Source of the DNA: Streptomyces chartreusis
Lineage (GTDB): Bacteria > Actinomycetota > Actinomycetes > Streptomycetales > Streptomycetaceae
Length of the DNA: 64,000 bases
Assembly (NCBI RefSeq): GCF_008704715.1
Contig: NZ_CP023689.1
Coordinates: forward strand, 4,030,001-4,094,000
Direction: 5' to 3'
Both the position numbers and the translations under genes were made by a program. The notes under the pieces were generated by a model that was not told where the DNA came from, ran no database searches, and saw nothing but the letters and a program-made list of their open reading frames with translations. Shown here one piece after another: positions 18,081 to 26,726 of this stretch. The first letter of the stretch is position 1. The number at the start of each line of letters is the position of its first letter.

Positions 18081-19418
18081 TCACGCGCCGGTGTCCGCCG
18101 CCCGCCTGAGCAGCATCTCCCGCTCGGGCGCGTTCCGGGTCAGCGTCGCCGCCCGCTCGAACTCCGCCCGCGCCTCCGCCGTACGACCGAGGCGCTGGAG
18201 CAGGTCGCCGCGGACGCTGGGCAGCAAGTGGTAGTCCCGCAGCGCCGGTTCGGCGGCGATGGCGTCGACGATCTCCAGGGCGGGCTCCGGGCCGTCGGCC
18301 ATCGACACGGCGACCGCGCGGTTCAACTCGATGACCGGGGAGGGCACTCGGGCGGCGAGGAGGCCGTAGAGGGTGGCGATGGTCTTCCAGTCGGTCTCGT
18401 CGTAGGTGTACGCGTGCGCGTGGCATGCGGCGATGGCCGCCTGGAGGGCGTACGGGCCGGGGGCGCCGGTGGCGGTGGCGTCGGCGCGGGACAGGGCCTG
18501 GATGCCGCGGGCGATGAGCATACGGTTCCAGCGGCCGCGGCTCTGGTCCTTGAGCAGGATCGGCTCGCCGGACGGGCCGGTGCGGGCCGCCGCGCGGGAC
18601 GCCTGGAACTCCAGGAGGGACGTCAGGGCGTGCACCTCCGGCTCCTTCGGCATCAGCCCCGACAGCACGCGGGCCAGCCGCAGCGCGTCCTCGCACAGCC
18701 CCGGGCGCAGCCAGTCGTCGCCGGCCGTGGCGGCGTACCCCTCGTTGAAGATCAGGTAGATGACGTCGAGGACGGAGCCGAGCCGGGCCTCGCGGTCGGG
18801 GCCGTACGGGACCTCGAAGGCGACGTTCTTCGTGGCGAGCGTGCGCTTGGCGCGGACGATGCGCTGGGCGACCGTCGGCTCCGGGACCAGGAAGGCCCGG
18901 GCGATCTCCGGCGTGGTCAGACCGCCGAGGAGGCGGAGGGTGAGGGCGATGCGGGACTCCGGCGACAGCACCGGGTGGCAGGTGGTGAAGACCAGGCGCA
19001 GCAGGTCGTCGTCGATGTCGTCGGGGTCGGAGGGCTCCTCGGGGGGTGCCGTCGTCTCCAGGTCGCGGCCGATCTCGGCGAGTTTGCGGGCGTAGTTCTC
19101 GCGGCGGCGGATCAGGTCGACGGCACGGTTCTTGGCGGCGGCCATGAGCCAGGCGCCGGGGTTGTCCGGCACGCCGTCGCGCGGCCACTGCTCCAGCGCG
19201 GCGACCAGCGCGTCCTGCGCGAGCTCCTCGGCGATGCCGACGTCGCGGACCAGCCGGGTGACGGCCGCGATGACCCGCGGGGACTCGATACGGAAGACGG
19301 TCTCGACGGTCGCGGCCGTGCCGGCGGCGACACTGCCGGGCTCGGCGGTGCCGCGGTCGCTGTCCGCGGCGGCACGGCCGGTGTCGGTGTCCGCGGTGGG
19401 CTGGGGCTGTGGTTCCAC
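18081..19418 (-). CDS. ECF42-type RNA polymerase sigma factor with C-terminal TPR region
   Basis: 445 aa, far longer than a minimal ECF sigma. Region 2 (about 45–110; AEELAQDALVAALEQWP) and region 4 (about 150–200; ALTLRLLGGLTTPEIARAFL, PTVAQRIVRAK) are followed by ~230 residues of helical repeats (AIAACHAHAYTYDETDWKTI and later AEARAEFERAATL). This extension replaces an anti-sigma factor in the ECF42 group. It is preceded 46 bp upstream by its DGPF-family partner gene, the defining neighbour of ECF42. The start is GTG at 19418. Confidence 0.9.
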   Translation of the reverse strand: MEPQPQPTADTDTGRAAADSDRGTAEPGSVAAGTAATVETVFRIESPRVIAAVTRLVRDVGIAEELAQDALVAALEQWPRDGVPDNPGAWLMAAAKNRAVDLIRRRENYARKLAEIGRDLETTAPPEEPSDPDDIDDDLLRLVFTTCHPVLSPESRIALTLRLLGGLTTPEIARAFLVPEPTVAQRIVRAKRTLATKNVAFEVPYGPDREARLGSVLDVIYLIFNEGYAATAGDDWLRPGLCEDALRLARVLSGLMPKEPEVHALTSLLEFQASRAAARTGPSGEPILLKDQSRGRWNRMLIARGIQALSRADATATGAPGPYALQAAIAACHAHAYTYDETDWKTIATLYGLLAARVPSPVIELNRAVAVSMADGPEPALEIVDAIAAEPALRDYHLLPSVRGDLLQRLGRTAEARAEFERAATLTRNAPEREMLLRRAADTGA

Positions 19419-19464
19419 AGCCCACCATCAGACACCCGTACGGCCACGGAGCCAAGGAACCGGA

Positions 19465-19821
19465 TCAGCCCTCGGCGATCTCCCGCACCTCGCAGGTCAC
19501 CGTCCACTCCTCGCCGTGCACCTTGACGAACCGCTTGGTCCACTCCAGGGCCTCGGCCATGTCCTTGCACTGCATGAGCGCGTAGCCGCCGATGACCTCC
19601 TTGGACTCGGTGAAGGGCCCGTCGGTGACGGAGATGCTGCCGCCCTCCCAGTGCACGCGGCTGCCCTGCGCGGACGGCGTCAGTCCGGCCGTGTCGAGCA
19701 TGACGCCGGCCTTGGTGATCTCTTCCATCAGCTCGCCCATCCGCTGCATCAGCTCGGGGCTCGGGCCCTCGGCGGGGGCGGTGGACTCGTCGATCTTCAC
19801 GAGCGACAGGTAGCGGGGCAT
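19465..19821 (-). CDS. DGPF/YCII-domain protein, ECF42 partner
   Basis: 118 aa. It is a small ferredoxin-like YCII fold with the namesake motif VTDGPFTESKEVIGGYAL at about residues 69–86. Proteins of this type are encoded next to ECF42 sigma factors and are their conserved targets or partners; the biochemical role is unknown. The frame is open to 19866, but ATG at 19821 has GAGGAG at ideal spacing and the product then begins MPRYLSLVKID as in the family. It is the first gene of a two-gene operon with the sigma factor. Confidence 0.9.
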   Translation of the reverse strand: MPRYLSLVKIDESTAPAEGPSPELMQRMGELMEEITKAGVMLDTAGLTPSAQGSRVHWEGGSISVTDGPFTESKEVIGGYALMQCKDMAEALEWTKRFVKVHGEEWTVTCEVREIAEG

Positions 19822-19930
19822 GGTGGCTCCTCGTGTGCGGGGACCGGGTTCTTCCCGGCCTCTCACACCTTCGTCGAACGGCGGACCGCCCGATCGACAC
19901 GCCCCCCGGATTTCCCCGAAGATTTTTTTC

Positions 19931-20995
19931 TCACCTCAGGGACTCCCACAGCTCGCCCGCCTCCGGCTCCTCGGCCACCACCCGGTTGCGGTCCGACGGC
20001 GCCGGTACGACCGGCATCATGACCGTCCGCACCGCGTCCGACGTCAGGCCGCTCAGGCTGCGGCCGAGGCTCACCAGCTCGGTCAGGGAGTCCAGGCCGG
20101 TGTCGGTGGTCAGGCCGGCCGTCACCGCGTCGGCGACCCGGTAGAGCCGGGTGGGGTCGGTGAGCAGGGACGTGGCGGACATCTGGTCCAGGAGGGCCTT
20201 CACCAGCGTCTGCTGCAGGCCGATGCGGCCGAGGTCGCTGCCGTCGCCTATGCCGTGCCGGGTGCGGGCGAGGGCCAGCGCCTGCTCGCCGTCCAGATGG
20301 TGCGTGCCCGCCTCCAGGGTCAGATGACTGTCCTCGTCGTCGATGTCCTCGTCCGTCGTGACGGTGACGCCGCCCAGCGCGTCCACCAGCTTCGCGAAGC
20401 CGGAGAAGTCGATCTCGATGTAGTGGTCCATGCGGATGTCCGTGAGCGACTCGACGGTCTTGACCGCGCAGACGGGGCCGCCGATCGAATACGCGCTGTT
20501 GAACATGGAGTTGTACGACACCTCGGTCGACCCGCCCGACGGCAGCGGGCAGGACGGGCGGGTGACCAGGGTGTCGCGCGGGATGGAGACGACCGTCGCC
20601 TCCGTGCGGCCGGCGTCGATGTGCACGACCATCGCGGTGTCGGAGCGGGCGCCGGTGCTGCTGCCGCCGCCGAGTTCCCGGTTCTCCTCGCCGCTGCGCG
20701 AGTCCGAGCCGAGGACCAGGATGTTCAGGGAACCCGTGGGCAGCGGGGACTCGGAGGCGGAGGGGGCCGGCGTAGTCATCGCCCTGGGCGGGCGGTTGTC
20801 GCCGAGCGCGCTGTCGATGTCGACGCTCTTGATGTTGTCGTTGAGGTGCCAGTAGACCCAGCCCGCTGCGGCGACGCCCAGGGTCAGGATGCCGGCGAGG
20901 AGAAGGCCGACGGTCTTGAGTGCTGTCGACCGCCGGCCCGGGTCTCTGCCGTCGTCCTCGTCCGCTTCCCGTCCGTTCGCGCCAAGTCCCGTCAT
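19931..20995 (-). CDS. LytR-CpsA-Psr (LCP) family cell-wall ligase
   Basis: 354 aa. There is a short cytoplasmic N terminus, one transmembrane segment (about 27–49), and an extracellular LCP domain from about 85. LCP signature residues: NILVLGSDSR, then RSDTAMVVHID with the metal/phosphate-binding Arg-Asp, IPRDT, and the late RTRHGIGDGSDLGRIGLQQ. LCP enzymes attach undecaprenyl-linked anionic polymers such as teichoic acids to peptidoglycan. It is a standalone gene. A run of seven T on the plus strand (19924–19930) follows its stop. Confidence 0.92.
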   Translation of the reverse strand: MTGLGANGREADEDDGRDPGRRSTALKTVGLLLAGILTLGVAAAGWVYWHLNDNIKSVDIDSALGDNRPPRAMTTPAPSASESPLPTGSLNILVLGSDSRSGEENRELGGGSSTGARSDTAMVVHIDAGRTEATVVSIPRDTLVTRPSCPLPSGGSTEVSYNSMFNSAYSIGGPVCAVKTVESLTDIRMDHYIEIDFSGFAKLVDALGGVTVTTDEDIDDEDSHLTLEAGTHHLDGEQALALARTRHGIGDGSDLGRIGLQQTLVKALLDQMSATSLLTDPTRLYRVADAVTAGLTTDTGLDSLTELVSLGRSLSGLTSDAVRTVMMPVVPAPSDRNRVVAEEPEAGELWESLR

Positions 20996-21145
20996 AGGCA
21001 GGAACGTACGTCCGAATTATTACGGGCAGGGATGCCAGACCGCCTTTTCTTCGGAAATTCTCAGACTTCCCGACCGAACCGGCCCCGATTCAGGACCCGT
21101 TGGCACGGGACGCCCCTGAACCACCGCCGGAAGCCAGCCTGTTGT

Positions 21146-21156
21146 CGAAAGTTTCG
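21146..21156. promoter_or_regulatory. CGAAA-G-TTTCG palindrome
   Basis: Perfect 11-bp palindrome CGAAAGTTTCG, 150 bp upstream of the LCP gene and 72 bp past the LacI-type gene stop. Very similar to CGAAACATTCG at 22427–22437 in front of the glycosidase. Such CGAAA…TTTCG elements have been noted before streptomycete xylan-degradation genes; I infer a common regulator. Confidence 0.4.
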
Positions 21157-21227
21157 TCCGCACGACCGACTGACTTCGGTGCGCGGTGAAGGCGGCGCGA
21201 AACACCCGTCCCTGCGGCAACGGACCC

Positions 21228-22346
21228 CTACCGCTGCGTCGCAGGCGGCTCCCCCGTGCTGCTGCGCACCACCAGGCTGGTCGCCAGCTCCACCCGTGTC
21301 GCCGGCGCCCCTTCCTCGCGCGCGAGGTCGAGCACCAGCTTCGCCGCCGCCTCGGCCATCTCCGTCAGCGGCTGCCGTACGGTCGTCAGCGGCGGCCCGA
21401 CCCAGCGGGCGACCGGCAGGTCGTCGAAGCCGACGACGCTGAGGTCCTCGGGGATGCGCAGCCCCAGCTCGCGCGCGGCCTCGTACAGTCCGAGCGCCTG
21501 GAGGTCGTTGCCGGCGAAGACGGCGGTCGGCCGGTCCGGGCGGCGCAGCAGCTCAAGGCCCTGCCGGTAGCCGGTCTCGTGGTGGAAGTCGCCGGGCCGG
21601 ATCAGGTCCTGCTCGACCGGCAGCCCGGCCGTCTCCAGGGCGGCCCGATAGCCGTCGAGGCGGGCGCGGCTGCACATCATCCGGGACGGCCCGGTGATCG
21701 CGCCGATCCTGCGGTGGCCGAGGTCGACGAGGTGCCGGGTGGCGGCGAGCCCGCCCTGCCAGTTGGTGGCGCCGATGGACGGCACGTCGGCGCCGGGGTC
21801 GCCCGCCGGGTCCATCACCACGAACGGGATCGAGCGGCTGGTGAGCAGGGCGCGCTGGGACTCGTCGAGGCCGGACAGCACGAGGATCACGCCGTGCGGG
21901 CGGCGGGCGGCGACCTGGTCGGCCCAGGTCCGGCCCGGGGTCAGCCGCCCGGCGCTCTCGCTCAGCACCACGCTCAGGCCCGCGTCGCGGGCGACGTTCT
22001 CCACGCCCCGGATGACCTCCATCGCCCACGCGCTCTCCAGCTCGTGGAAGACCAGGTCGATCAGCGGCGAGCGGCTGGCCTCGGCCCGCCGGCGCCGGTA
22101 GCCGTGGGCGCGCAGCAGCTCCTCGACGCGGGTGCGGGTGGCCGGGGCGACGTCGGCGCGTCCGTTGAGGACCTTCGAAACAGTCGGCGCGGACACGCCT
22201 GCCTCACGCGCGATCTCGGCGAGCGTGGCGGTCTGCGCGGACCGGCCGGCCGCAGGTGCCGTCGTCGTGGTCGTCCGGGTTTCCGACGTTGTCGACCGGC
22301 TTTCCGACTCTGTCGTCCGGGTTTCAGCGGGCTCACGGGCTGTCAT
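21228..22346 (-). CDS. LacI-family transcriptional regulator
   Basis: 372 aa from the ATG at 22346. An unusual ~30-residue Thr/Ser/Glu-rich leader precedes the LacI HTH (TLAEIAREAGVSAPTVSKVL). The hinge helix ends in the region HGYRRRR. The periplasmic-binding-like sugar domain spans about 90–370. The gene is divergent from a family 3 glycosidase gene with 121 bp between starts, so it most likely represses that gene until a sugar released from a plant polysaccharide binds. Which sugar cannot be told. Palindromes that could be its operator lie at 22412–22437. Confidence 0.92.
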   Translation of the reverse strand: MTAREPAETRTTESESRSTTSETRTTTTTAPAAGRSAQTATLAEIAREAGVSAPTVSKVLNGRADVAPATRTRVEELLRAHGYRRRRAEASRSPLIDLVFHELESAWAMEVIRGVENVARDAGLSVVLSESAGRLTPGRTWADQVAARRPHGVILVLSGLDESQRALLTSRSIPFVVMDPAGDPGADVPSIGATNWQGGLAATRHLVDLGHRRIGAITGPSRMMCSRARLDGYRAALETAGLPVEQDLIRPGDFHHETGYRQGLELLRRPDRPTAVFAGNDLQALGLYEAARELGLRIPEDLSVVGFDDLPVARWVGPPLTTVRQPLTEMAEAAAKLVLDLAREEGAPATRVELATSLVVRSSTGEPPATQR

Positions 22347-22408
22347 GGCGGCGATCGTATCCCTGCGCGACCTCTTGACGAACCCTTCTCGCCGCACCTA
22401 GGTTCCGG

Positions 22409-22437
22409 AACATTCGAGGTGAATAACGAAACATTCG
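22409..22437. promoter_or_regulatory. Candidate LacI-type operator before the glycosidase
   Basis: AACATTCG is repeated at 22409–22416 and 22430–22437, exactly 21 bp (two helical turns) apart. Each copy is also part of a palindrome: ATTC-N5-GAAT at 22412–22424 and CGAA-ACA-TTCG at 22427–22437. The cluster ends 31 bp before the glycosidase ATG. Confidence 0.5.
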
Positions 22438-22467
22438 CGAGTGGGCCATCGCCCCGACAGGAGTTTC

Positions 22468-24780
22468 ATGACCACCGCCCCCTGGCGCGACCCCGCCCTG
22501 TCCGCCGCCGCCCGCGTCGACGACCTCCTCTCCCGGATGACCCTTCAGGAGAAGACCGCCCAGCTCTACGGCGTCTGGGTGGGCGCCGCCACGGACGGCG
22601 ACGGTGTCGCCCCGCACCAGCACGACATGGCCACCGACCGCACCGCCGACGAATGGGACGAGCTGATCACGCACGGCCTCGGCCAGCTCACCCGCTCCTT
22701 CGGCACAGCGCCCGTGGACCCCGCGCTCGGCGCGCAGGCACTGGCTCGCGCCCAGCGCCGTATCGCCGGGGCGGGCCGTTTCGGCATCCCCGCGGTGGCG
22801 CACGAGGAGTGCCTGGCCGGCTTCACGGCCTGGCGGGCCACGGCGTACCCGGTCCCGCTCGCCTGGGGAGCCACCTTCGACCCCCCGCTCGTCGAGGAGA
22901 TGGCCCGGCGCATCGGCCGTGACCTGCGCTCCGCCGGCGTCCACCAGGGCCTCGCGCCGGTCCTGGACGTCGTACGCGATCCGCGCTGGGGCCGGGTCGA
23001 GGAGACCATCGGCGAGGACCCGTACCTGACCGGCACGATCGGCACGGCCTATGTCCGGGGTCTGGAGTCGGCCGGCGTCATCGCGACGCTCAAGCACTTC
23101 GCCGGGTACGCGGCGTCGGCGGGCGCACGCAATCTCGCGCCGGTGCGGGCGGGCGTGCGCGAACTCGCCGACGTCACCCTCCCTCCGTTCGAGATGGCGC
23201 TGCGCGAGGGCGGGGCGCGGTCGGTGATGGCGGCGTACAACGAGACGGACGGGGTGCCTGCGTCGGCGGACCCGGGGCTGCTGACCGAACTCCTGCGCTC
23301 GGAATGGGGCTTCACGGGCACGGTGGTCGCCGACTACTTCGGCATCGGCTTCCTGCAGACGCTGCACCGGGTGGCGGGCAGCCCGGCACAGGCGGCGCAC
23401 GCGGCGCTGGCGGCGGGCATCGACGTGGAACTCCCGACGGTGAAGTGCTACGGAACGCCGCTCGTCGAAGCCGTCCTGGCGGGCGAGGTCCCGGAGGAAC
23501 TCGTGGACAGGGCGGCACGGCGGGTGCTGCTCCAGAAGTGCGAGCTGGGACTGCTGGACGAGGACTGGACGCCGGAGCCGGCGACGTCGCACATCGACCT
23601 GGACTCCCCCGGGAACCGGGCGTTGGCCCGCCGGGTGGCCGAGGAGTCGGTGGTGCTCCTGGACAACCCGGACGGCGTGCTGCCGCTGCCGCCGGACGCC
23701 CGCGTGGCGGTGGTGGGCCCGCGCGCGGCGGACGCCCTGGCCATGCTCGGCTGCTACTCCTTCCCGTCCCACGTCCTCACGCACCACCCCGAGGTGCCGA
23801 TGGGCATCGAGATCCCGACGCTCCTGGAGGCCCTGCGCACCGAACTCCCCGACGCCAAGGTGACGTTCGCGGAGGGCTGCGGGGTCACCGACCCCGACAC
23901 GGCCGGTTTCGAGGAGGCGGTGGCACGGGCGTCGGAGGCGGACGTGTGCCTGGCGGTGCTGGGCGACCGGGCGGGCCTGTTCGGGCGCGGCACCTCGGGC
24001 GAGGGCTGCGACGTGACGGACCTGCGGCTGCCCGGCGTACAGGCCGAACTCCTGGACGCGCTGGTGGCGACGGGCGTCCCGGTGGTCCTGGTCCTGCTGA
24101 CCGGCCGGCCCTACGCCCTGGGCCGCTGGGCGGGCCGCCTGGGAGCGGTCGTCCAGGCCTTCTTCCCGGGGGAGGAGGGCGGCCCGGCAGTGGCAGGAGC
24201 CCTGTCGGGCCGCGTGAACCCTTCGGGCCGACTGCCGGTGAGCGTGCCCCGGGACCCCGGGGGCCAGCCGTGGACATACCTCCAGCCACCACTGGGCCTG
24301 GCGGGAGAGGTCAGCAACCTGGACCCGACACCGCAGTACGCCTTCGGCCACGGCCGCTCGTACACGACGTTCACCTGGGACGACTTCCAGGGCACGGCCT
24401 CGGAGATCCCCACCGACGGCACGTACGACCTCTCACTCACGGTCCGCAACACGGGATCCCGAGCGGGCGCGGAGGTCATCCAGCTCTACCTGCACGACCC
24501 GGTGGCCTCGGTCACCCGCCCGGACGTCCGACTGATCGGATACCAACGAGTGAACCTGGAACCGGGCGAGTCCCGCCGAGTGACCTTCCACTTCCACCCC
24601 GACCTGTCCTCCTTCACCGACCGCTCAGGACGAAGGGTGGTCGAACCGGGGGAACTGGAGCTGCGGGCGGGGGCGTCGAGCACGGACGTACGGCATGTGG
24701 CACGGATCCAATTGACCGGCCCTGTGCGGGAGTTGGGGATGGACCGGCGGTTGCGGTGCGAGGCGGAGGTGTCGGCTTGA
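22468..24780 (+). CDS. Glycoside hydrolase family 3 (beta-glucosidase/beta-xylosidase)
   Basis: 770 aa. N-terminal GH3 barrel (about 10–310), with KHFAGYAASAG and the nucleophile region TGTVVADYFGIGF, where the Asp is the catalytic nucleophile. The alpha/beta sandwich lies at about 380–590, and a C-terminal fibronectin-III-like domain at about 640–750 (AGAEVIQLYLHDPVASV). No signal peptide is seen, so it probably acts in the cytosol on imported oligosaccharides. ATG at 22468 follows AGGAG; an upstream in-frame GTG at 22441 lacks one. It is divergent from the LacI gene. Glucose versus xylose specificity is undecided. Confidence 0.92.
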   Translation: MTTAPWRDPALSAAARVDDLLSRMTLQEKTAQLYGVWVGAATDGDGVAPHQHDMATDRTADEWDELITHGLGQLTRSFGTAPVDPALGAQALARAQRRIAGAGRFGIPAVAHEECLAGFTAWRATAYPVPLAWGATFDPPLVEEMARRIGRDLRSAGVHQGLAPVLDVVRDPRWGRVEETIGEDPYLTGTIGTAYVRGLESAGVIATLKHFAGYAASAGARNLAPVRAGVRELADVTLPPFEMALREGGARSVMAAYNETDGVPASADPGLLTELLRSEWGFTGTVVADYFGIGFLQTLHRVAGSPAQAAHAALAAGIDVELPTVKCYGTPLVEAVLAGEVPEELVDRAARRVLLQKCELGLLDEDWTPEPATSHIDLDSPGNRALARRVAEESVVLLDNPDGVLPLPPDARVAVVGPRAADALAMLGCYSFPSHVLTHHPEVPMGIEIPTLLEALRTELPDAKVTFAEGCGVTDPDTAGFEEAVARASEADVCLAVLGDRAGLFGRGTSGEGCDVTDLRLPGVQAELLDALVATGVPVVLVLLTGRPYALGRWAGRLGAVVQAFFPGEEGGPAVAGALSGRVNPSGRLPVSVPRDPGGQPWTYLQPPLGLAGEVSNLDPTPQYAFGHGRSYTTFTWDDFQGTASEIPTDGTYDLSLTVRNTGSRAGAEVIQLYLHDPVASVTRPDVRLIGYQRVNLEPGESRRVTFHFHPDLSSFTDRSGRRVVEPGELELRAGASSTDVRHVARIQLTGPVRELGMDRRLRCEAEVSA

Positions 24781-24787
24781 CGGGACG

Positions 24788-24815
24788 CCGGAGCGGGGCC
24801 GCGCCTCCGCTCCGG
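24788..24815. terminator. Bidirectional terminator
   Basis: CCGGAGCGG (24788–24796) pairs with CCGCTCCGG (24807–24815) around a 10-nt loop, between the convergent glycosidase and small gene ends. Confidence 0.7.
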
Positions 24816-25079
24816 TCAGCGGCCCTCGATCCCCACCGACTCGAACCGCCACCGATGGACCGCCCGGGTCACCAACTCCCCCTCCGGCTCCGGAAGTTCG
24901 GGCAGGTCCGTGTCGAGAGGCGCATCCCACCAGGTGATGACGAGGACGCGGTCCTCGGGGGCCTGGAAGGTCTCCCGGCGTAGGGGGCGTACCGCCAGCT
25001 CCTGGCCCCGGGCCCACGCGAGGAGTTCCGCGCCCCGGCCGGGGGCCGCTCGTGCCTCCCACATCAGTGCGACCGTCAC
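24816..25079 (-). CDS. Small conserved-type protein coupled to tsaD
   Basis: 87 aa, not recognised with certainty. It starts MTVALMWEARAAPGRGAELL, continues with a helix and the strand VLVITWWDAP, and ends in a strand VHRWRFESVGIEGR. This beta-alpha-beta outline resembles a small dimeric ABM-type barrel. The GTG start overlaps the tsaD stop (GTGA, 25076–25079), so translation is coupled and it is the last gene of the tsaB-rimI-tsaD unit. No catalytic residues are evident. Confidence 0.65.
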   Translation of the reverse strand: MTVALMWEARAAPGRGAELLAWARGQELAVRPLRRETFQAPEDRVLVITWWDAPLDTDLPELPEPEGELVTRAVHRWRFESVGIEGR

Positions 25080-26206
25080 GAGTACAGGTTCTCCTTGCTG
25101 ACCTCGTGCACGTGGTCGTGGTCATGGGTGTGGCCGTGGGCCTCGTCCGTGAAGTTTCCCGGTACGTGCGGGTCCGTCACCGGCAGGGACGAGTCCGCCG
25201 ACAGGTCCCAGCTGGACGCCGACCGGTTGCGGGCCACCATCTCCGCGCCCAGTGCCGCCACCATCGCGCCGTTGTCGGTGCACAGCTTCGGCCGCGGCAC
25301 CCGGAGCCGGATGCCGGCCGCCTCGCACCGCTCCTGCGCCAACGCCCGCAGCCGGGAGTTGGCGGCCACTCCACCGCCGATCATCAGGTGGTCGACGCCC
25401 TCGTCCTTGCAGGCCCGTACGGCCTTTCGGGTCAGCACGTCGACGACCGCCTCCTGGAAGGACGCCGACACGTCACGCACCGGCACCTCCTCCCCCGCCG
25501 CCCGCTTGGCCTCGATCCAGCGGGCGACCGCCGTCTTCAGACCCGAGAACGAGAAGTCGTACGCCGGGTCGCGCGGGCCCGTCAGTCCGCGCGGGAAGGC
25601 GATCGCGTTCGGGTCGCCCTCGCGGGCGTAGCGGTCGATGACCGGCCCGCCGGGGAAACCGAGGTTCAGCACGCGCGCGATCTTGTCGAAGGCCTCGCCG
25701 GCCGCGTCGTCGATGGTCGCGCCCAGCGGCCGTACGTCCGAGGTGATGTCGGTCGACAGCAGCAGCGACGAGTGGCCGCCGGACACCAGCAGCGCCATCG
25801 TCGGCTCCGGCAGCGCGCCGTGCTCCAACTGGTCCACGCAGATGTGGGAGGCCAGGTGGTTGACGCCGTAGAGCGGCTTGCCCAGCGCGTAGGCGTACGC
25901 CTTCGCCGCCGAGACGCCCACCAGCAGCGCGCCCGCCAGGCCCGGACCGGCGGTCACCGCGATGCCGTCGAGGTCGCGGGCGCTCACCCCGGCCTCCTTC
26001 AGCGCGCGGTCGATGGTCGGGACCATCGCCTCCAGGTGCGCCCGCGAGGCGACCTCCGGCACGACGCCGCCGAAGCGGGCGTGCTCGTCGACGCTGGAGG
26101 CGACGGCGTCGGCGAGCAGGGTGGTGCCGCGGACGATGCCGACGCCTGTCTCGTCACAGGAGGTCTCGATGCCGAGGACGAGGGGAACGTCGCGCGAGTC
26201 AGCCAT
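25076..26206 (-). CDS. tsaD: tRNA N6-threonylcarbamoyladenosine synthase subunit TsaD
   Basis: 376 aa, ASKHA-fold catalytic subunit that transfers the threonylcarbamoyl group to A37 of ANN-decoding tRNAs. Motifs: GIETSCDETGVGI at the N terminus, the iron-binding His pair in NHLASHICVDQ (about 112–122), SGGHSSLLLS, and GGGVAANSRLR. The C terminus carries an extra ~35 residues with the His/Asp cluster HGHTHDHDHVHE, not part of the catalytic fold. The ATG overlaps the end of rimI by 8 bp. It requires TsaB and TsaE, both encoded nearby. Confidence 0.97.
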   Translation of the reverse strand: MADSRDVPLVLGIETSCDETGVGIVRGTTLLADAVASSVDEHARFGGVVPEVASRAHLEAMVPTIDRALKEAGVSARDLDGIAVTAGPGLAGALLVGVSAAKAYAYALGKPLYGVNHLASHICVDQLEHGALPEPTMALLVSGGHSSLLLSTDITSDVRPLGATIDDAAGEAFDKIARVLNLGFPGGPVIDRYAREGDPNAIAFPRGLTGPRDPAYDFSFSGLKTAVARWIEAKRAAGEEVPVRDVSASFQEAVVDVLTRKAVRACKDEGVDHLMIGGGVAANSRLRALAQERCEAAGIRLRVPRPKLCTDNGAMVAALGAEMVARNRSASSWDLSADSSLPVTDPHVPGNFTDEAHGHTHDHDHVHEVSKENLYS

Positions 26207-26726
26207 TGATCTCGGTTCCTTGTACGGAGTTTTCGGGGGCGGTCAGTCGCATCACCAGGGCGTCGACGTTCCCCGGCTGGTAGTAGCCGCGTCGGAAGCC
26301 GATGGCCTCGAAGCCGAAGCGCTCGTAGAGCTTCTGCGCGCGGACGTTGTCCACACGGCACTCCAGCATCACTTCGGCGCACTCGAAGTCGCCCGCGGCG
26401 CGCAGCAGTTCGGTGAGGAGCCGGCCGCCGAGGCCGGTGCCCCAGTGGTCACGGGCGACGGCAATGGTCTGGATGTCGGCGAGGTCCCCGGCGGAGGCGA
26501 GGCCGGCGTAGCCCACGACCCGGTCGGGTCCCTCGGCGACCACATAGCGCCGGGTCGCCTCGGGCCCGCGCGAGTGCGCCAGCTCGGACCAGAACATGCC
26601 CCGGGACCAGGCGTCCTCGGGAAACAGGTCCTTCTCCAGCTCCAGCACGCGATCGATGTCCCACCAGCGCATCTCGCGCAGCGGAGGACCGGAGGCAGCG
26701 GCGGCGGGAGTCACGGGTTCGGTCAC
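26199..26726 (-). CDS. rimI: Ribosomal-protein-alanine N-acetyltransferase RimI
   Basis: 175 aa GNAT enzyme that acetylates the N-terminal alanine of ribosomal protein S18 in other bacteria. The acetyl-CoA loop lies in ARDHWGTGLGGRLL (about 91–104; Q/R-x-x-G-x-G/A pattern), and the C-terminal segment ARAQKLYERFGFEAIGFRR-type motif (about 130–147) is typical. The GTG start at 26726 overlaps the tsaB stop (GTGA). Position between tsaB and tsaD is the usual arrangement in actinobacteria. Confidence 0.93.
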   Translation of the reverse strand: MTEPVTPAAAASGPPLREMRWWDIDRVLELEKDLFPEDAWSRGMFWSELAHSRGPEATRRYVVAEGPDRVVGYAGLASAGDLADIQTIAVARDHWGTGLGGRLLTELLRAAGDFECAEVMLECRVDNVRAQKLYERFGFEAIGFRRGYYQPGNVDALVMRLTAPENSVQGTEING

